Assembly: GCA_024220525.1 (NCBI GenBank)
Contig: JAMYWO010000199.1
Location: 1 to 48,534 of the forward strand
Length of the DNA stretch: 48,534 bases
Source of the DNA: Cochliopodium minus
Taxonomy: Eukaryota > Discosea > Himatismenida > Cochliopodiidae
Direction of reading: 5' to 3'
Below the pieces are notes generated by a model. That model saw only the letters and a list, made by a program, of their open reading frames with translations. It was not told the origin of the DNA and did no database searches. The position numbers were made by a program, and so were the translations under genes. Of the stretch, positions 1 to 11,966 are shown piece by piece (position 1 is the first letter of the stretch; each line of letters begins with the position of its first letter).

Positions 1-32
1 TATTTTTATTTTTATTTTTATTTTTATTTTTA

Positions 33-63
<31 letters not shown>

Positions 64-121
64 TTTATTTTTATTTTATATTTTTATTTATTATATTTTT
101 ATTTTTATTTTTATTTTTTAT
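1..121. repeat. (TATTTT)n low-complexity tract at the window start
   Basis: Almost pure TATTTT hexamer with a few slips. It lies directly upstream of a 3' splice site at 142-143, so it is the end of an intron of the coiled-coil gene whose 5' part is outside the window. The same motif recurs at 44068-44184. Confidence 0.9.
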
Positions 122-143
122 TTATAATGTATTTTTATAAAAG

Positions 144-1260
144 ATTAAAGATCTTGATACGAAATACAGCAACGAAAAACAAATCAATGAACAGCTCAGA
201 CAGACCATCGAAGAGAAGGAGAAGGCTTTGGTGGAGAAAGAGAAGCGTGTAAGTGATAAAGACAAGAAGATCAATGAGAAAAACGAGATCATTTCCGAAA
301 AAGAGAAACTTATTGTAACTTTAAGCAACGATATTTCTATCAAAGTAATTTTTTTATTTTTATTTTCATTTTCATTTTTTTATTTTCATTTTTATTTTTA
401 TTTTTATTTATTTTATATTTATATTTTTATTTTCATTTTTATTTTTATTTATTTATTTAAATTTTGTTTTTATATTTTATTTATTTATTATTTTTTATTT
501 ATTATTTATTATTTTTATTTTTATTTATTATATTTATATTTTATTTTTTTTAAAAATTTAATTAACAGGAAGAAAATATTCAATCACTACAGAAACAAGT
601 GGAGGAACATAGTTTGCATCAATCTGATAAAAAACCTTCTAATTCTGTTAAAAGCGAATTACAGGGTAAAAAAAATGAAGAAATCAAATAAATTTTTTTG
701 AATTAAAAATTATTTTTAAATAAAAAATAAATGAATAAGATAAAATCAAACAGTTGGAGAAAGATCTACAAAAAGAAAATCAATTTAGACTAAGGAATGA
801 GAAAGAAAACAATGAAGGTATTTCTTTTTATTTTTTATTTTTTAATATTTAATATTTTATTTTATTATTTAAATATTTAAATATTTTTTTTTTTTTTTTA
901 AACAATTTTTTTTTTTTAGCAAGAAACAGAATGGAAAGGTACGAGAAAATTGTCAAGGAATTTGGATTAGATGAAGAAGAAATAGAAGATCATCAAAACT
1001 TGGAAAATTTTAGTTACGAGGTTTTAAAAATTCATTTTATTTATTATTATTTTTATTTTTTTTTTTAATATTTTTTTATTTTTTATTTTTGATTATTTTT
1101 TTTTTTCTAGGAACAAATTAAGATGGTTGACAAAAAGATTCAGAGAGTGGCAGACAAAAAAATGAAGTTTAAAGGTATTGTTACTTCTCACAATGAGCAG
1201 ATAGAAAAACTAATGGAACACAAAATTCAGCTCATCGGAAAACTTTATAACGACAATTAA
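144..1260 (+). CDS. Coiled-coil protein, 3' part (5 exons visible)
   Basis: Exons 144-344, 569-665, 740-817, 920-1020 and 1111-1260 join in frame with GT-AG introns and end at TAA. They give 208 residues; the start lies before the window. The sequence is nearly all Lys, Glu, Gln and Asp with hydrophobic heptad positions, so it should be a long alpha-helical coiled coil (for example KEKRVSDKDKK near the first exon and KMVDKKIQRVADKKMKF-like stretches in the last). I see no cysteines, glycine-rich loops or catalytic motif, and I do not recognise a family; cytoskeletal, kinesin-associated and golgin-like proteins all look like this. An AATAAA with a following A-run about 30 bp after the stop is a likely polyadenylation signal. 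The reading frame is well supported; the function is unknown. Confidence 0.8.
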
Positions 1261-1831
1261 TGGTGCGTTTTGTATATTTAAACATGATCTAATAAACCTG
1301 AAAAAAAAAGAAACTTTGATTATTTGTTTAAAATTTTGATTTTTATTTTTTTTATTTTTTTATTTTTTCATAAATTTTTTTATTTAATTTTAATTTCTTT
1401 TTTTTTTTCCTATTTTTTTTGTTTTGAAAAAGTTATGATTTTATATTATGCAAAGAAAAATTGAGGAATTTAAATTATCTAGAAAAGCATCTGGTATGAA
1501 CTTTACAAAAGAAATTAAGATGTATCTATCATTTTGAATTTTTTTGGTTGATCTTAATTCTTGAAAAGAATCCAAAGTTTTATTGACAAAGTCCGACATT
1601 GTTTTTTCGAAAGAAAAAGTAAAACACAAAAATTCAAAAATCAAATTAAATTTTCCTCAATTCAACAAATCTTGGCAGTACAAAAATTTTCTCTTTATTT
1701 ATTAAAGTCTAATTATATTAGGTCTTTATTTGAACATATCTTGCTTCCAAGATTTAAATCAAAATAAAATAAAAAAAAAAAAAATAGTAAAAGGACCCCT
1801 CAAAAAGGAAAAATTATAAAATTTAACAGAA
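1261..1831. other. Intergenic region with no convincing gene
   Basis: After the poly(A)-signal region of the upstream gene comes a T-rich stretch. Then 1441-1770 is less repetitive and holds overlapping short ORFs on both strands: 52 codons from an ATG on the minus strand at 1599-1441, and a plus-strand ATG at 1448 that stops after 29 codons. Neither has recognisable homology, intron support or a clear A-rich leader. It could be a decayed gene. The last 70 bp are the A-rich leader of the TMEM181-like gene and contain ACCCCTCA near 1795. Confidence 0.4.
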
Positions 1832-4800
1832 ATGGACTCGGGTCATTTGATAATGAGCATGAAATTGCATTCTTTATCCAAACAAGGATTGATATTTTCC
1901 TTCATGATTTTTTTTTGTCTGTTTGGAATTAATCTGTTGATTGGAGCATTTGGTATGGTTTTTATAAATTGAATAATCAAGAATTATGTGTCGATGGATC
2001 ATTCTCCAAATATAATATTTCAACGATTATATTCTCTTCCAAAATAAAATCATGGGAGATGTAAAAAAAATATATTTATTGATAATACTCAAAATATGAT
2101 TTAGAGAAAGATCTATAATCAGCAATCAATAAATAAACGAGTTATAAAAGGAATAATTCAAATAATAAAATTAAAATTAATTCAAATGCACTCACACCAA
2201 TAAAACCAAAAAATTTTTCAGGGCCAAGAGTGTTGGAATACCAATCAATATCGACGTGGAATTGCAGCGAACCATTAAACGAGTATAATTCTAGTAAATG
2301 TAACGGTGTGCAATTAGGAAAGGTAGAAAATTTTTTTTTTTCATTTAAATAAAATTTGAATATTTTTTTTACTTTTTTTATTATTTTTTACAATTTTTTT
2401 TAATTTTTTACAATTTTTTTTTATTTTTTTCAATTTTAATTTCATCATAAAATTTTTGAATATATATTTTATTAGTTATATTTTTTATTTTTGACAATTT
2501 TTTTTTTGATGATTATTTTTCTATAATAACATATTTTTTCATTTTTTTTATTTTTATTTTTATTTTTTTAAAGGGATCAAATTGGACAGGTACAATAGAA
2601 AATATGAACAAATTGAACCAACAGCTGTTTGTAATAATGCAGGTGCAAAATAAAAACCCCAAAATAGGCCTTGAGAAAAACATTGTGATGTTCGTCGAAA
2701 TACACGCCAAAAAAGACCAAAACAGCGCGTGGGTTCAAAGAATTATCAAGACAGATCATCTCAAAACTATCACTTGTCCTCACAAAAGTAGTTTTTGTGA
2801 TTCCATTATTTTGGTAATTTTTTTTTTTTTTTTTATTTTTGAAATTTTTTATTTTTGAAATTTTTTATTTTTGAAATTTTTTATTTTTTATTTTTTATTT
2901 TATTTTATTTTATTTTTTATTTTTTATTTTATTTTTTATTTTTTTATTTTTATTTTTTTTTTTCATTCAAAAACGTTTTATTTAATGAAAAAAATTTTTT
3001 TTCAATTTTTTTAGGTACATGAACCATTCTTTAGTTATAGCGATTACAAATTCACTTTGAATGTACAAAATGCAACACAAGAAACTTTCATTGGTAAAAA
3101 AAAAAATTTATTTTTTTTAAATTCATTAACTTTCTAATAATTAAAAAATAGGTGATGTAGTATTCAAGGTGACAAAAAAAATTTTTTTTTTATTTTTTTA
3201 TTTTTTATTTTTATTTTTATTTTTATTTTTTATTTTAATTTTTAATTTTTTTAAATTTTTTTTTTATTTTTTTATTTTTTATTTTTTTTTTTATTAAATT
3301 AGTTCGGATATGCTTCCAAAAAATTTACTTTGTTTGAATTTTGGTGCAGATTTGTCTATTTTCTTTTGACGGGGGTAGTATTAGTAGCCTTTTATTTACA
3401 CGTCAGAAAATACAGTTTGGCAGATTGGACCATTGAACAGAAATGGGTTTTCGCTTTGCTTTTTGGATTGATAGCTTATGATAATCCCTTTTTTGGTCTC
3501 ATTCTCTTGGTTGATGGGTGGTAAAAAAAAAATTTATTTTTATTTTTATTTTATTGGTATTTTTATTTGATTTTATTTTTATTTTTATTATTTTATTATT
3601 TATTTATTTTTAGTTTTATTTTTTATTATATTATTTATTTTATTAATTTATTTTTAATTATATTTATTTTATTGGTATTTTTATTTGTTTTTGTTTTATT
3701 TTTATATTTTATTTTATTTTATTTTTGAAAAAAGTTATTTTAAATTTTATTTATTTTTGTTTTTTCATTCAAAGGTTTCCTGTTATGTTGGACGAAATTT
3801 TGACAGGTTTATTTATTGTTGTTTTATTGTTGTATTGGATTGTAATGGTTGATGCTCTAAGAAAAGTAAAAAAAAAAAATTTTATTATTTTTTCAAACAT
3901 TTTTAATTATTTTTAATTATTTTTAATTATTTTTAATTATTTTTAATTATTTTTAATTATTTTAGTTTGATGCATCAGAAAGAACTTTTTGTTCATTTTA
4001 TTTACCAAAGTTGGGATTTGTAATATTTTTTTGTATAAATTTGTTGATGGTGTTCATGTGGACCCAAATAAGCGAGCTGAAAGATCCAGTGCAATCTCAC
4101 GAAAGAGGGAATGTATTCTACATCTTTCTCATCATTTCTTCTGTTTCTTATATTTTGTGGTTGGCCTATTTACTAATAAGAGTAAATTAATATGAAATTT
4201 ATCATTTTTAATTTTATTTTTCATTCTATTTATTAATTTCTATTTATTAATTTTTATTATTTTTATTTTTTAAAAATTTTTAAATTTTAATCATTTTTTT
4301 TTAAAATAGGTTTCAATGGATTCTAATGTGCCTTTGTTGGGAGTCAAAATTAAGTTTTTTGGCGTTTTCACAGTATTTATTATTATGGTAAAATATTTCA
4401 TATTTACCTATTTCTTTTATTTCTTATTAAACTTGTCTAATTTTGTTTCTTTTTATATTTATTTTTAATTTTTATTATTTTAAATTTTTTTTTGATTTTT
4501 TTTTTTAAAGGTTACCTTCATTGGAATCATATTCCAATTACTTGGACCTTCTTTAAACAGCTCCTCACAATATCTGGGCTTTCTTTCTCTTTTCAATTTG
4601 TATGTATACATGCTGGCATTCGTCTATCTCCCTTCCTCCTCTTTCTTCGGAAATTTGGATGGAGATTCTCTTAAGATGGTCGTTTTGGACAAAGATGATC
4701 ATGATTATTTAAAGTTGCACGGTGGTGATCATTTTGAGGAGGCTGAAATTGAGAATACGGAGGATGACGAAGACAAAAGTTTTGATATTACAGACAACAA

Positions 4801-4840
4801 CTTTAAACTAAAGTTGGGTGATGATGAGGATTATTTATAA
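1832..4840 (+). CDS. TMEM181/GPR178-like multi-pass membrane protein
   Basis: Ten exons (1832-1952, 2222-2322, 2574-2813, 3015-3093, 3152-3168, 3303-3520, 3775-3865, 3966-4181, 4310-4387, 4511-4840) give 496 residues. A first membrane segment lies at about residues 20-40. A lumenal region with several Cys follows at about 41-190, then a block of seven hydrophobic helices to about residue 425, and an acidic Asp/Glu-rich tail. The diagnostic stretch is IEQKWVFALL followed by YDNPFF and WFPVMLDEIL, and then FYLPKLG; this matches the TMEM181 signature (IEQKW, NDPFF, LPGMLDD, FYLPK) in order and spacing. TMEM181 belongs to the Wntless-like seven-helix superfamily. Its molecular role is poorly defined; mammalian TMEM181 is a receptor for a bacterial toxin. 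One exon is only 17 bp long. The family call is strong; trafficking or receptor function is inference. Confidence 0.85.
3899..3960 (+). repeat. Perfect 10-bp tandem repeat (TTTTAATTAT)x6 in an intron
   Basis: Six identical copies of TTTTAATTAT lie in the intron 3866-3965, directly before its 3' splice site. It looks like a young minisatellite and has no evident function. Confidence 0.9.
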
Positions 4841-5141
4841 ATTAAAAAAAATAATTTTTTTTATATTTATAAAGAGATTAATGTTGTAATTACCCAATGA
4901 TCAATAAATTTCAAATTTTAAACAAGAAAATTTTTATTAGAATATTGGATTATAAAAATTTTGGAAGAAGATTAATAAAATTCTTCTTTTCAAGATTCAC
5001 TTGTTAAACCTCATAATTCAAATTTAAAAGCTTTAGTGTATTGTTTTAAAGTTTTTAGTATTTTTTTTTTTTTTTGAAAGCATTTTTGTTGATCTTGAAT
5101 TTAAAATATATTCAAAAAAAAAAATCGATTCAACTGAACAA
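4841..5141. other. Intergenic region, TMEM181-like to PARP-zf gene
   Basis: It begins with the 3' flank of the upstream gene (CAATAAATTTC about 60 bp after the stop is a likely poly(A) signal). It ends in a T-rich then A-rich leader just before the next ATG. No ORF or RNA gene is visible. Confidence 0.6.
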
Positions 5142-6922
5142 ATGTCCGATAATTCTTACAAGATTGAATATGCTGCCAATGCTAGAGCTTCATGCAAAGA
5201 AACAAGTTGCAAAAAGAAAATTGAAAAAGAAGTTATCAGAGTAGGGAAAGTATTTCCTAATCCTCATCGTGAAGGTGAAGTAACAACATCTTGGGTAATC
5301 CTTTCAAATTGTATATAAAAAGTAAAACATTGAAATATATTGGAATCCTAATAAAAATTATGAAAAATATTTTTCCTTTGTGTATTCTTGATTTACATTC
5401 TATTCATTAATAATAGATTATATTTTGATCTTGATAATGTGATTATTTAATATTTCACGAAACATTTTTTATATATTCATTCAATGATCTATAATACATT
5501 CGGAAAATATGTCCTATAAAGTGATATGACATTCTAAATACTGTGTTGAATCTATCCATTCAATAAGAAAAGAAATAAATTAATGAATAGGCAGAGATAA
5601 AAGATAAATATTTAATTTATAAAAATATATAAAAAAAATTAATATAACTAAAAAATGTGAATATATACATGTTGATCGATTGAATAAATTTGAACAAATA
5701 TGAAATTTTATTTCATATTAACTTTCTCGAGAAAGCAATCAGAATAATACAAGAATCGAACAAAAAAAAAAAAAAATTTTCTTTTTAATAAAGATATGTT
5801 GATTGAAGGGCACAATGAGCATCCCCAAAAAAATTTTTTATTAAATCATTCAAATGCATTTTAAAAATATCAGTTATATGAAATATATACATTGATTTAA
5901 TCCATAATCCTGAGATAATCTGATAATAACAAAAGAAATTTCATATAATTCAAAATTTTTGAAACTTGTATTAAAAATTGTAACACACAAATATATATTT
6001 AGTACCATCCTGAGTGTTTCTTCCAACACATGCTGCGAGCAAGAAAGGCAACCTTGGAAAGCGAGGATGATTTGAAGGGATTCTCCAAGTTGAACGAGGA
6101 AGATCAAAAGGAGATCAAGGAGAAAGTCGAGCAGTTCGTTGACGACAAGAAGAATGGCAAAAAACCTACCACCAGAAAACCCAAGAAAGATGAGGACGAT
6201 GATGATGAGAAGGAGGATGTTGATGAGAAGCCTAAGAAGAAGAGGGCTCCTCCGAAGAAGAAAACTACCAAGAGAAAGAAAAAGGATTCTGAGGATGATG
6301 AGCCTGATTTGGATGATGATGAGGATCAAGATGGTTTGGGTAAAAATAAAAAAAACAAATAATACAACAGTGATAATATCATTAATAATATTACAAATGA
6401 TTCTTTAACTATTTTTCTGATTGATTCAAAAAATAATTTTAATTAACTTATTTTATAACTATGACAATAAAATTAAAAAAATTTTTTTAAAAAAGAAATT
6501 TAAAATTAATTTAAATAAATTTTGATTTATTTTTCCATATTGCTTGTTTTTTAAAATATAATAAAAATTAATTGAGTCATAAAATAATGAATTTTTGTTT
6601 TAAAAAGTAATATTGAAATTTAAAAATAAAAGAAACAAAAATTAACTTTGAAAATTAAATTATTGAAAAATAAAATTAAAAATAATATTTTAATCTTTTT
6701 TTAGGAGATTCAGAGGAAGTTGTCACCACCAAAAACAAAAGACAAAAAAAAAAGGCTACAAGCAAGGTAGAGGAGACTGATGAAGCAGATGAAGATCTCC
6801 TTGAACGTATTCCTACCATGTTGCTAAGAGAGGTCAAGTTGGCTTTGAAGAGAAGAGACCTTAGCGTTTCTGGAAAGAAGGACGAGTTGATCGAGAGATT
6901 GACAAACGATTTGAAAAAATAA
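5142..6922 (+). CDS. PARP-type zinc finger and SAP domain protein, no PARP catalytic domain
   Basis: Three exons (5142-5294, 6003-6339, 6705-6922) give 235 residues. Residues 1-80 form a PARP-type zinc finger: SCKETSC supplies the first two Cys and WYHPECFF the His and last Cys, split exactly by intron 1, with VIRVGKVF between them as in PARP1 fingers. The middle (about 85-165) is a highly charged KKKRAPPKKKTTKRKKK and DDDEDQD region, probably a nuclear localisation and DNA- or histone-contacting linker. The C-terminus (about 200-235) is a SAP helix-loop-helix (LLREVKLALKRRDLSVSGKK...). PARP fingers recognise DNA breaks and SAP domains bind AT-rich DNA, so a nuclear DNA-damage or scaffold role is inferred. 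It ends without WGR, PADR1 or ADP-ribosyltransferase domains. Intron 1 is 708 bp, unusually long here, and not of ATTTTT type. Confidence 0.88.
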
Positions 6923-7339
6923 AGTTTAATTTCAAATCTTTAAAATTTTTTCTCATTTATTTAATTTTTTTTTATATTATTTAATTTTATTTAATTTTTT
7001 AAATTATTATTTTCATTGAGGATTTTTATAATTCCACATTTGAATCATTCTTATTTGTAAACTTTGATCATAAAGTTAATCATTCAATACATTATAAGAG
7101 ATGAAATTTATTTAATTTACCAACATCATAAGAGATTAAATGAATTGTGAGAAAAAAAAAAAAATTTGATTGGATTCTTGGAGAAGGAGTAAAAAGAGTA
7201 ATATTATTAAAAAAATAACAAATTTTGAAGCGCATATTTTCACTTTACAACAACTGATCATTTCAATAATTAATTTTTTTATCTCATCACTTGAATAATT
7301 CAAAAAGGATCAATAGATATCAACAGAAAGAAGAAAAGA
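6923..7339. other. Intergenic region, PARP-zf gene to RMND1-like gene
   Basis: AT-rich sequence with no ORF of note. The stop codon of the upstream gene overlaps an AATAAA (AAATAAAG). The last 80 bp become A-rich (GGATCAATAGATATCAACAGAAAG) and are the probable leader of the next gene. Confidence 0.5.
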
Positions 7340-8926
7340 ATGAAAGTAAAAAAGAATATACTCAAAGAAATCACAAAGGCAAATAAATTCCTGAAATCAA
7401 ACAAGTTCAGATTGACTGCGCAACCGAAAACTGCGATCCAGAACAACAATATCCTCAATAAATTGAAGAACAACAGGATGATGAAGCAATATGAATCCAA
7501 TATATTCGGCAAATACAAGAATTATTCCATCATAAAGGAGAAAGAGGAAGAGGAAACAAGACAAGAAGTGATTACGGACATATATTCCTATGAAGGCAAA
7601 TCCCATTTCCCAGATGAAGAAACCCCTGAGAATCCAAAGCTTGATTATTATAATTGCTCCGTATATGTAGTCTCGGAGAAGATCAACATCAGATCTTTGA
7701 AAGAGAGCTTCGATAAAGTGAAGTATTTGGATTTTGAGGGAAGTCTTTTGACACCCCATATATTTTCAGATTCTCTCAGCTTTTCCAATTATCAAGGATG
7801 GGATATCGTAATCTTTCCATATGGTAAAACCACACATCTTTTTTCATCAATCAAATTTTTTATTTTTAATAAATAACTTCCCAATGCAATAATATGATAT
7901 AAAAAGTGATGTCTTATGAATTCACTATTATTTTATTATATATTATAATTTTTTCATTATCTCCGATTCTTTACATTTTTATTCTTTTTTAAAAATTATC
8001 ATCTTTCTTTGCCTCTAATTTTCATCTTCAAATAAACTATAATTTAATGCTATTTTTCATTTTTTTTTTTTACATTATAAAGGTACGATCGTATTTTGGG
8101 GGTTCAACCAACAACAAGAAAAACAGTTAATAGATACATTTAAGAATTTCTCCGTTTCTCCCTATACCACCTCCCTCAACACAGAACATTACATATGGAG
8201 AGAGGGTTTGATAACTAGCGTAAATGTAAATTTGATCACTCTTCCTTCCGCTGAAAATTTGTATCTCGGTAAAATGGCTATGGCTCATGCAATTGCCCAA
8301 GATTCAAGGTTAATATTTAATTTTTTTAAATTTTTTTTTAAACATTAACTTTTTTTTTTTTATTCGTAGAATAAGTATTTATGAAAAAATGGTTGACAGC
8401 GCTTTGGATGACTTGAAAAATTTTAATTCCGAAAAGATGCCTTTTTCACAAGCATCTCAAAACTGGCAAAAATTCACAACGGTAAGACACCCTATTTTGT
8501 TAATTCCTCCATTTTACATTCTATTCATTTATTTTTATTATCTGTAATTTATTTTTTTTTTTATTGTTTTATTGTTTTTTTTTTACTTTATTTTTTAATT
8601 AGGCGATCATTAGTCTTCATACAATAGCAAATGCACCATTCATTTACTGGGAATTAACAAGTGGAGATGTTTACGACACATTAGAGGATCATTTCTCCAT
8701 CAACAAAAGAGTGGAAAGAACTACTGTGCAACTCCAAAACTTGTCCGACGTCCTCTCTTCTGTAAAGGAGGATCACAGAGTTCACCACAGCATCAGGTTG
8801 GAGAGATTGATCATCGTTTTGATTACCATTGAGGTCATCATCAGTCTTTTTGAGATCAGTGTCCTTGACGAAGAGTATAAGACTCATTTGTATGAGTTTC
8901 TTGGCCTTTCTTACTCTTCTAAGTGA
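7340..8926 (+). CDS. RMND1/Sif2-like protein (DUF155 family)
   Basis: Four exons (7340-7823, 8083-8308, 8370-8481, 8603-8926) give 381 residues. After a basic, low-complexity N-terminus (1-85), the DUF155/YagE domain runs from about 100 to 375. The landmarks are YGTIVFWGF for the core strand with W and G, EHYIWREG, the helical ISIYEKMVDSALDDL segment, PFIYWEL, INKRVERTTVQLQNLSDVL, and the C-terminal RLERLIIVLITIEVIISLFE, which is the family's terminal transmembrane helix. Human RMND1 and yeast Rmd1/Rmd8 belong here. RMND1 is a mitochondrial inner-membrane protein needed for mitochondrial translation, while the yeast members are cytosolic or membrane proteins. The basic N-terminus could be a mitochondrial presequence, but it is not a clean one, so localisation is open. 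Confidence 0.85.
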
Positions 8927-9251
8927 TTTTTCCCTCCTTTTTTCAAATCTAATCATCTTGCTTTTGAAATTGTTTAAAATATTAAAATTTTATTTATATT
9001 CTATCTTCTATCTTCGATTTAATCATCATGTGGGTATTGGTGAATTAAATATCTTGTTCTACAATTATGAAAATTAATATTTTTTGAGATGTGAACCTAA
9101 TTTAGATGAGATATCAATAAACCATCAAATTATGATTGAATTAAAAAGAGATCTCTGATATTCAAAGAAAGATTTATAAATTTATTTGAAAAAAATTTAT
9201 AAAGAAAAAAAAAAAGAAACTTAATCAAAGAACCCCTCACAAACAGATATA
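8927..9251. other. Intergenic region upstream of eIF3c
   Basis: AT-rich with no ORF. The final 50 bp are an A-run, then AACCCCTCACAAACAG just before the ATG. This resembles the ACCCCTCAAAAAGG found about 35 bp before the TMEM181-like ATG, and could be a start-site or promoter element. Confidence 0.4.
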
Positions 9252-11934
9252 ATGAGTAAATTTTGGGCAGGAAATTCATCTGATGATGATGATAATGAAG
9301 AAGGAGAATATGATGAAACTGAAGAAGGAACTGAAGAGGGAACTGAAGAAGGAGATGATTCAAACGATGATAAGGATGTAGATGATGATGAAGAGGAAGA
9401 TGAAGAAAAAGAAAATAATAAACAAAAGAAAAAGATTTATTTGGAGGAATCAGATGAAAGTGATGAAGATAGAGTTGTCAAAACAGCCAAACAAAAATAT
9501 ATTGATTCCATGTTAGAATTATCAAGAAATTTTCAAGATAATCTCTTGAAAAACAAAAAAGCAGGAGATTGGATTCAAATCTCTCAAGGTATTAATTTTC
9601 CTCCATTAAATGAAGAAAGGAATATTAATATTTTTTAAGAATCATCTAATTATTTGTTTATTCCAAAATTTTTCTTAATTATATCCCAAATATAAATTTA
9701 TTTTTTAATACTCAATAAAAGCAAATCATCTTTCTCAATACATTAATTTAAATCTATAAATATCAATTAGAGATATTTTTGATCCCTACATAGACAAATA
9801 TAAATTTTTAATGTTGTAAAAAGTGATTATTGATCAAAGGATCAAAAATCTGGCACATTTATTCATTTTAATCTTTATATTTTGATAGATCTTGTTACAT
9901 TGGGATCTCAATTACACAAATTTAGACAACAAGCAAAGATAAATGGTTTGCCAGGATTTTTGATCAAAACAATCGGTATCATTGAATCAACCCAAGCAGA
10001 TTTGATCAACAAATCAAAAGTCAACAAAGAAATCACACAAAATTATTCTCCATCCAACTGGAAAGCTGTCTCTACAGTGGGAAATAAACTCAAAAAATTC
10101 TTAGATGAAGAATGGAGAAAAGAAATTGAGAAGTATAATAAGGTAAATTAAAAAAACATCCAAAAATTAATCTTTATATCAAATATTAATCCTTATTATT
10201 TAATGATAATCTCCATTATATCATATAAAATCCACAAAAATCAATTATTTTTGTGGATTGGTAGATCATCTTTAATTTATAATTATTTATAATGAAATTA
10301 TTCAAATAATTCTTTCATAAAATAAAAGTATAACCACCATTTTATAATCAACATCCTAAATTATAAAATATAATTTTCTAATACACCTAATTTTTTTCTG
10401 TTTTTAAAAATTCCTCATTTTTTTTTTTCAATACAGGATCAAGAAAATGTATTCTACAACGAACCAAACGAAGAAGACAGCAACAAGGACAAAGAAAAGA
10501 ACAAAAAGGAAAAGAGCGGAGTGAAGAGAGGAACCCGTGAGTTCTGGGTGAAGAAACCAGGTGAGGAATCCAGCGAAGACGAAGAAGACGAGGGAGACGA
10601 GGACAACCTCGACTGGTTGGACGAAGAGACCAAGAAGAAGAAGTTGGAGCAGTTGGAGGAGAAGAAGAAGAAAAGAACTTTGGAATTGGAGGTCAAGAAG
10701 AAGAAGAAAGAAGAAAAGAAGAAGGAAAAAGAAAACTTGAAGAAGAAAGAATACGACAGTACCTCTACCGACAAAAGGTATAATTTTTTTAATTAATATT
10801 TAAATAATTATTTACATTTTTTATTTTAAATTAAATATTTATTTAAATTTATTTATTTTTTACAAATTTTTCTTTCATTTTTTATTCATTTTTTTAAAAA
10901 AAGAACTGTTGAAGAGAGATTGGAAGAGATCAACACCAGAAGAGGCAAATCCATCGAAATTTCCAAGTTGATTACCCAAGTGGGCAAGATTCTCAACGAG
11001 AATCTCACTGACGAGCAAAAGTTCAAGACCCTCATCTTGCAATTAAACTTGTTGTTCGATCAATCTGCAGTAAGGTAAATAAATTTTACATTTTTTTATT
11101 TTTATTTATTTCATTTTTTATTTTTTATTTTTTTGTTTTATTTTTATTTTTATTATTTGATTTTTTATTTTTATTTTTTAATTCTTTTTTTTTAGAAAAG
11201 AAAAAATGGACCAAAAGACTTGGAAGAAGACCATCTCCATCGTCGAAGAAGTCCTCAAAATCCTCACCAAGAGACCTGACTTCCAGTTGGTCGAGTCTGG
11301 TACTGAAGAGGAGCAAGAAGACCAAGTCACTGAGAAGAAGGTAGTCAAGAAAGAAGGTGTCAGAGTAGTTGGTTCCATCATCACTTTTTATGAGGTAAAA
11401 TTTTTTTTATTTTTTTATTTTTTTATTTTTTTATTTTTTATTTTTTATTTTTTATTTTCATTTAAATTTTTATTTTTTATTTTTAAAGTCAATCGAACAA
11501 CAATACTTGTATGCTTTGAGGGAAACTTCCGCCCTCACTTCCACCTACCTTGCAAGATTCCAAGACGAGCTCGTTTTGTCTTCTTTCATCAGAAAACTTT
11601 TTAATTTTTATGTACAACAAAACGATCAAAAGAAAATTGGTAAAAAAAAAATCATTTTTTTATTTTTATTTTTGTTTTTTATTTTAAATATTTTTAAATA
11701 TTATTTTTATTGTTACTATTTTTTTTTTTTGATTTTTTTATTTTATTTTTATTTTTGATTTAGCTTATTTTGCTGTCGCTTTCATGAAATTCAGCCACTA
11801 CAAGTTGTATGCTAGTAGCGACGAATTCGAGGGTGAAGATCTCAAAGATTTTGGAAACGAACAAAAAGTCAAGAAGTACAATCGTTTCAAACAACTTCAA
11901 TCGTAAAAAATTGTTTTTTTTGATTTTTTTTTAT

Positions 11935-11966
<32 letters not shown>

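Noticed and set aside
1441-1644. Minus-strand open frame and overlapping short plus-strand frames
   Set aside because: No homology, no splice support, only 52 codons after the first ATG, and stops interrupt the plus-strand reading. Kept only as an unexplained intergenic stretch.
5874-6329. Leu/Ile-rich minus-strand frame of 151 codons
   Set aside because: Antisense shadow of the acidic/basic PARP-zf exon.
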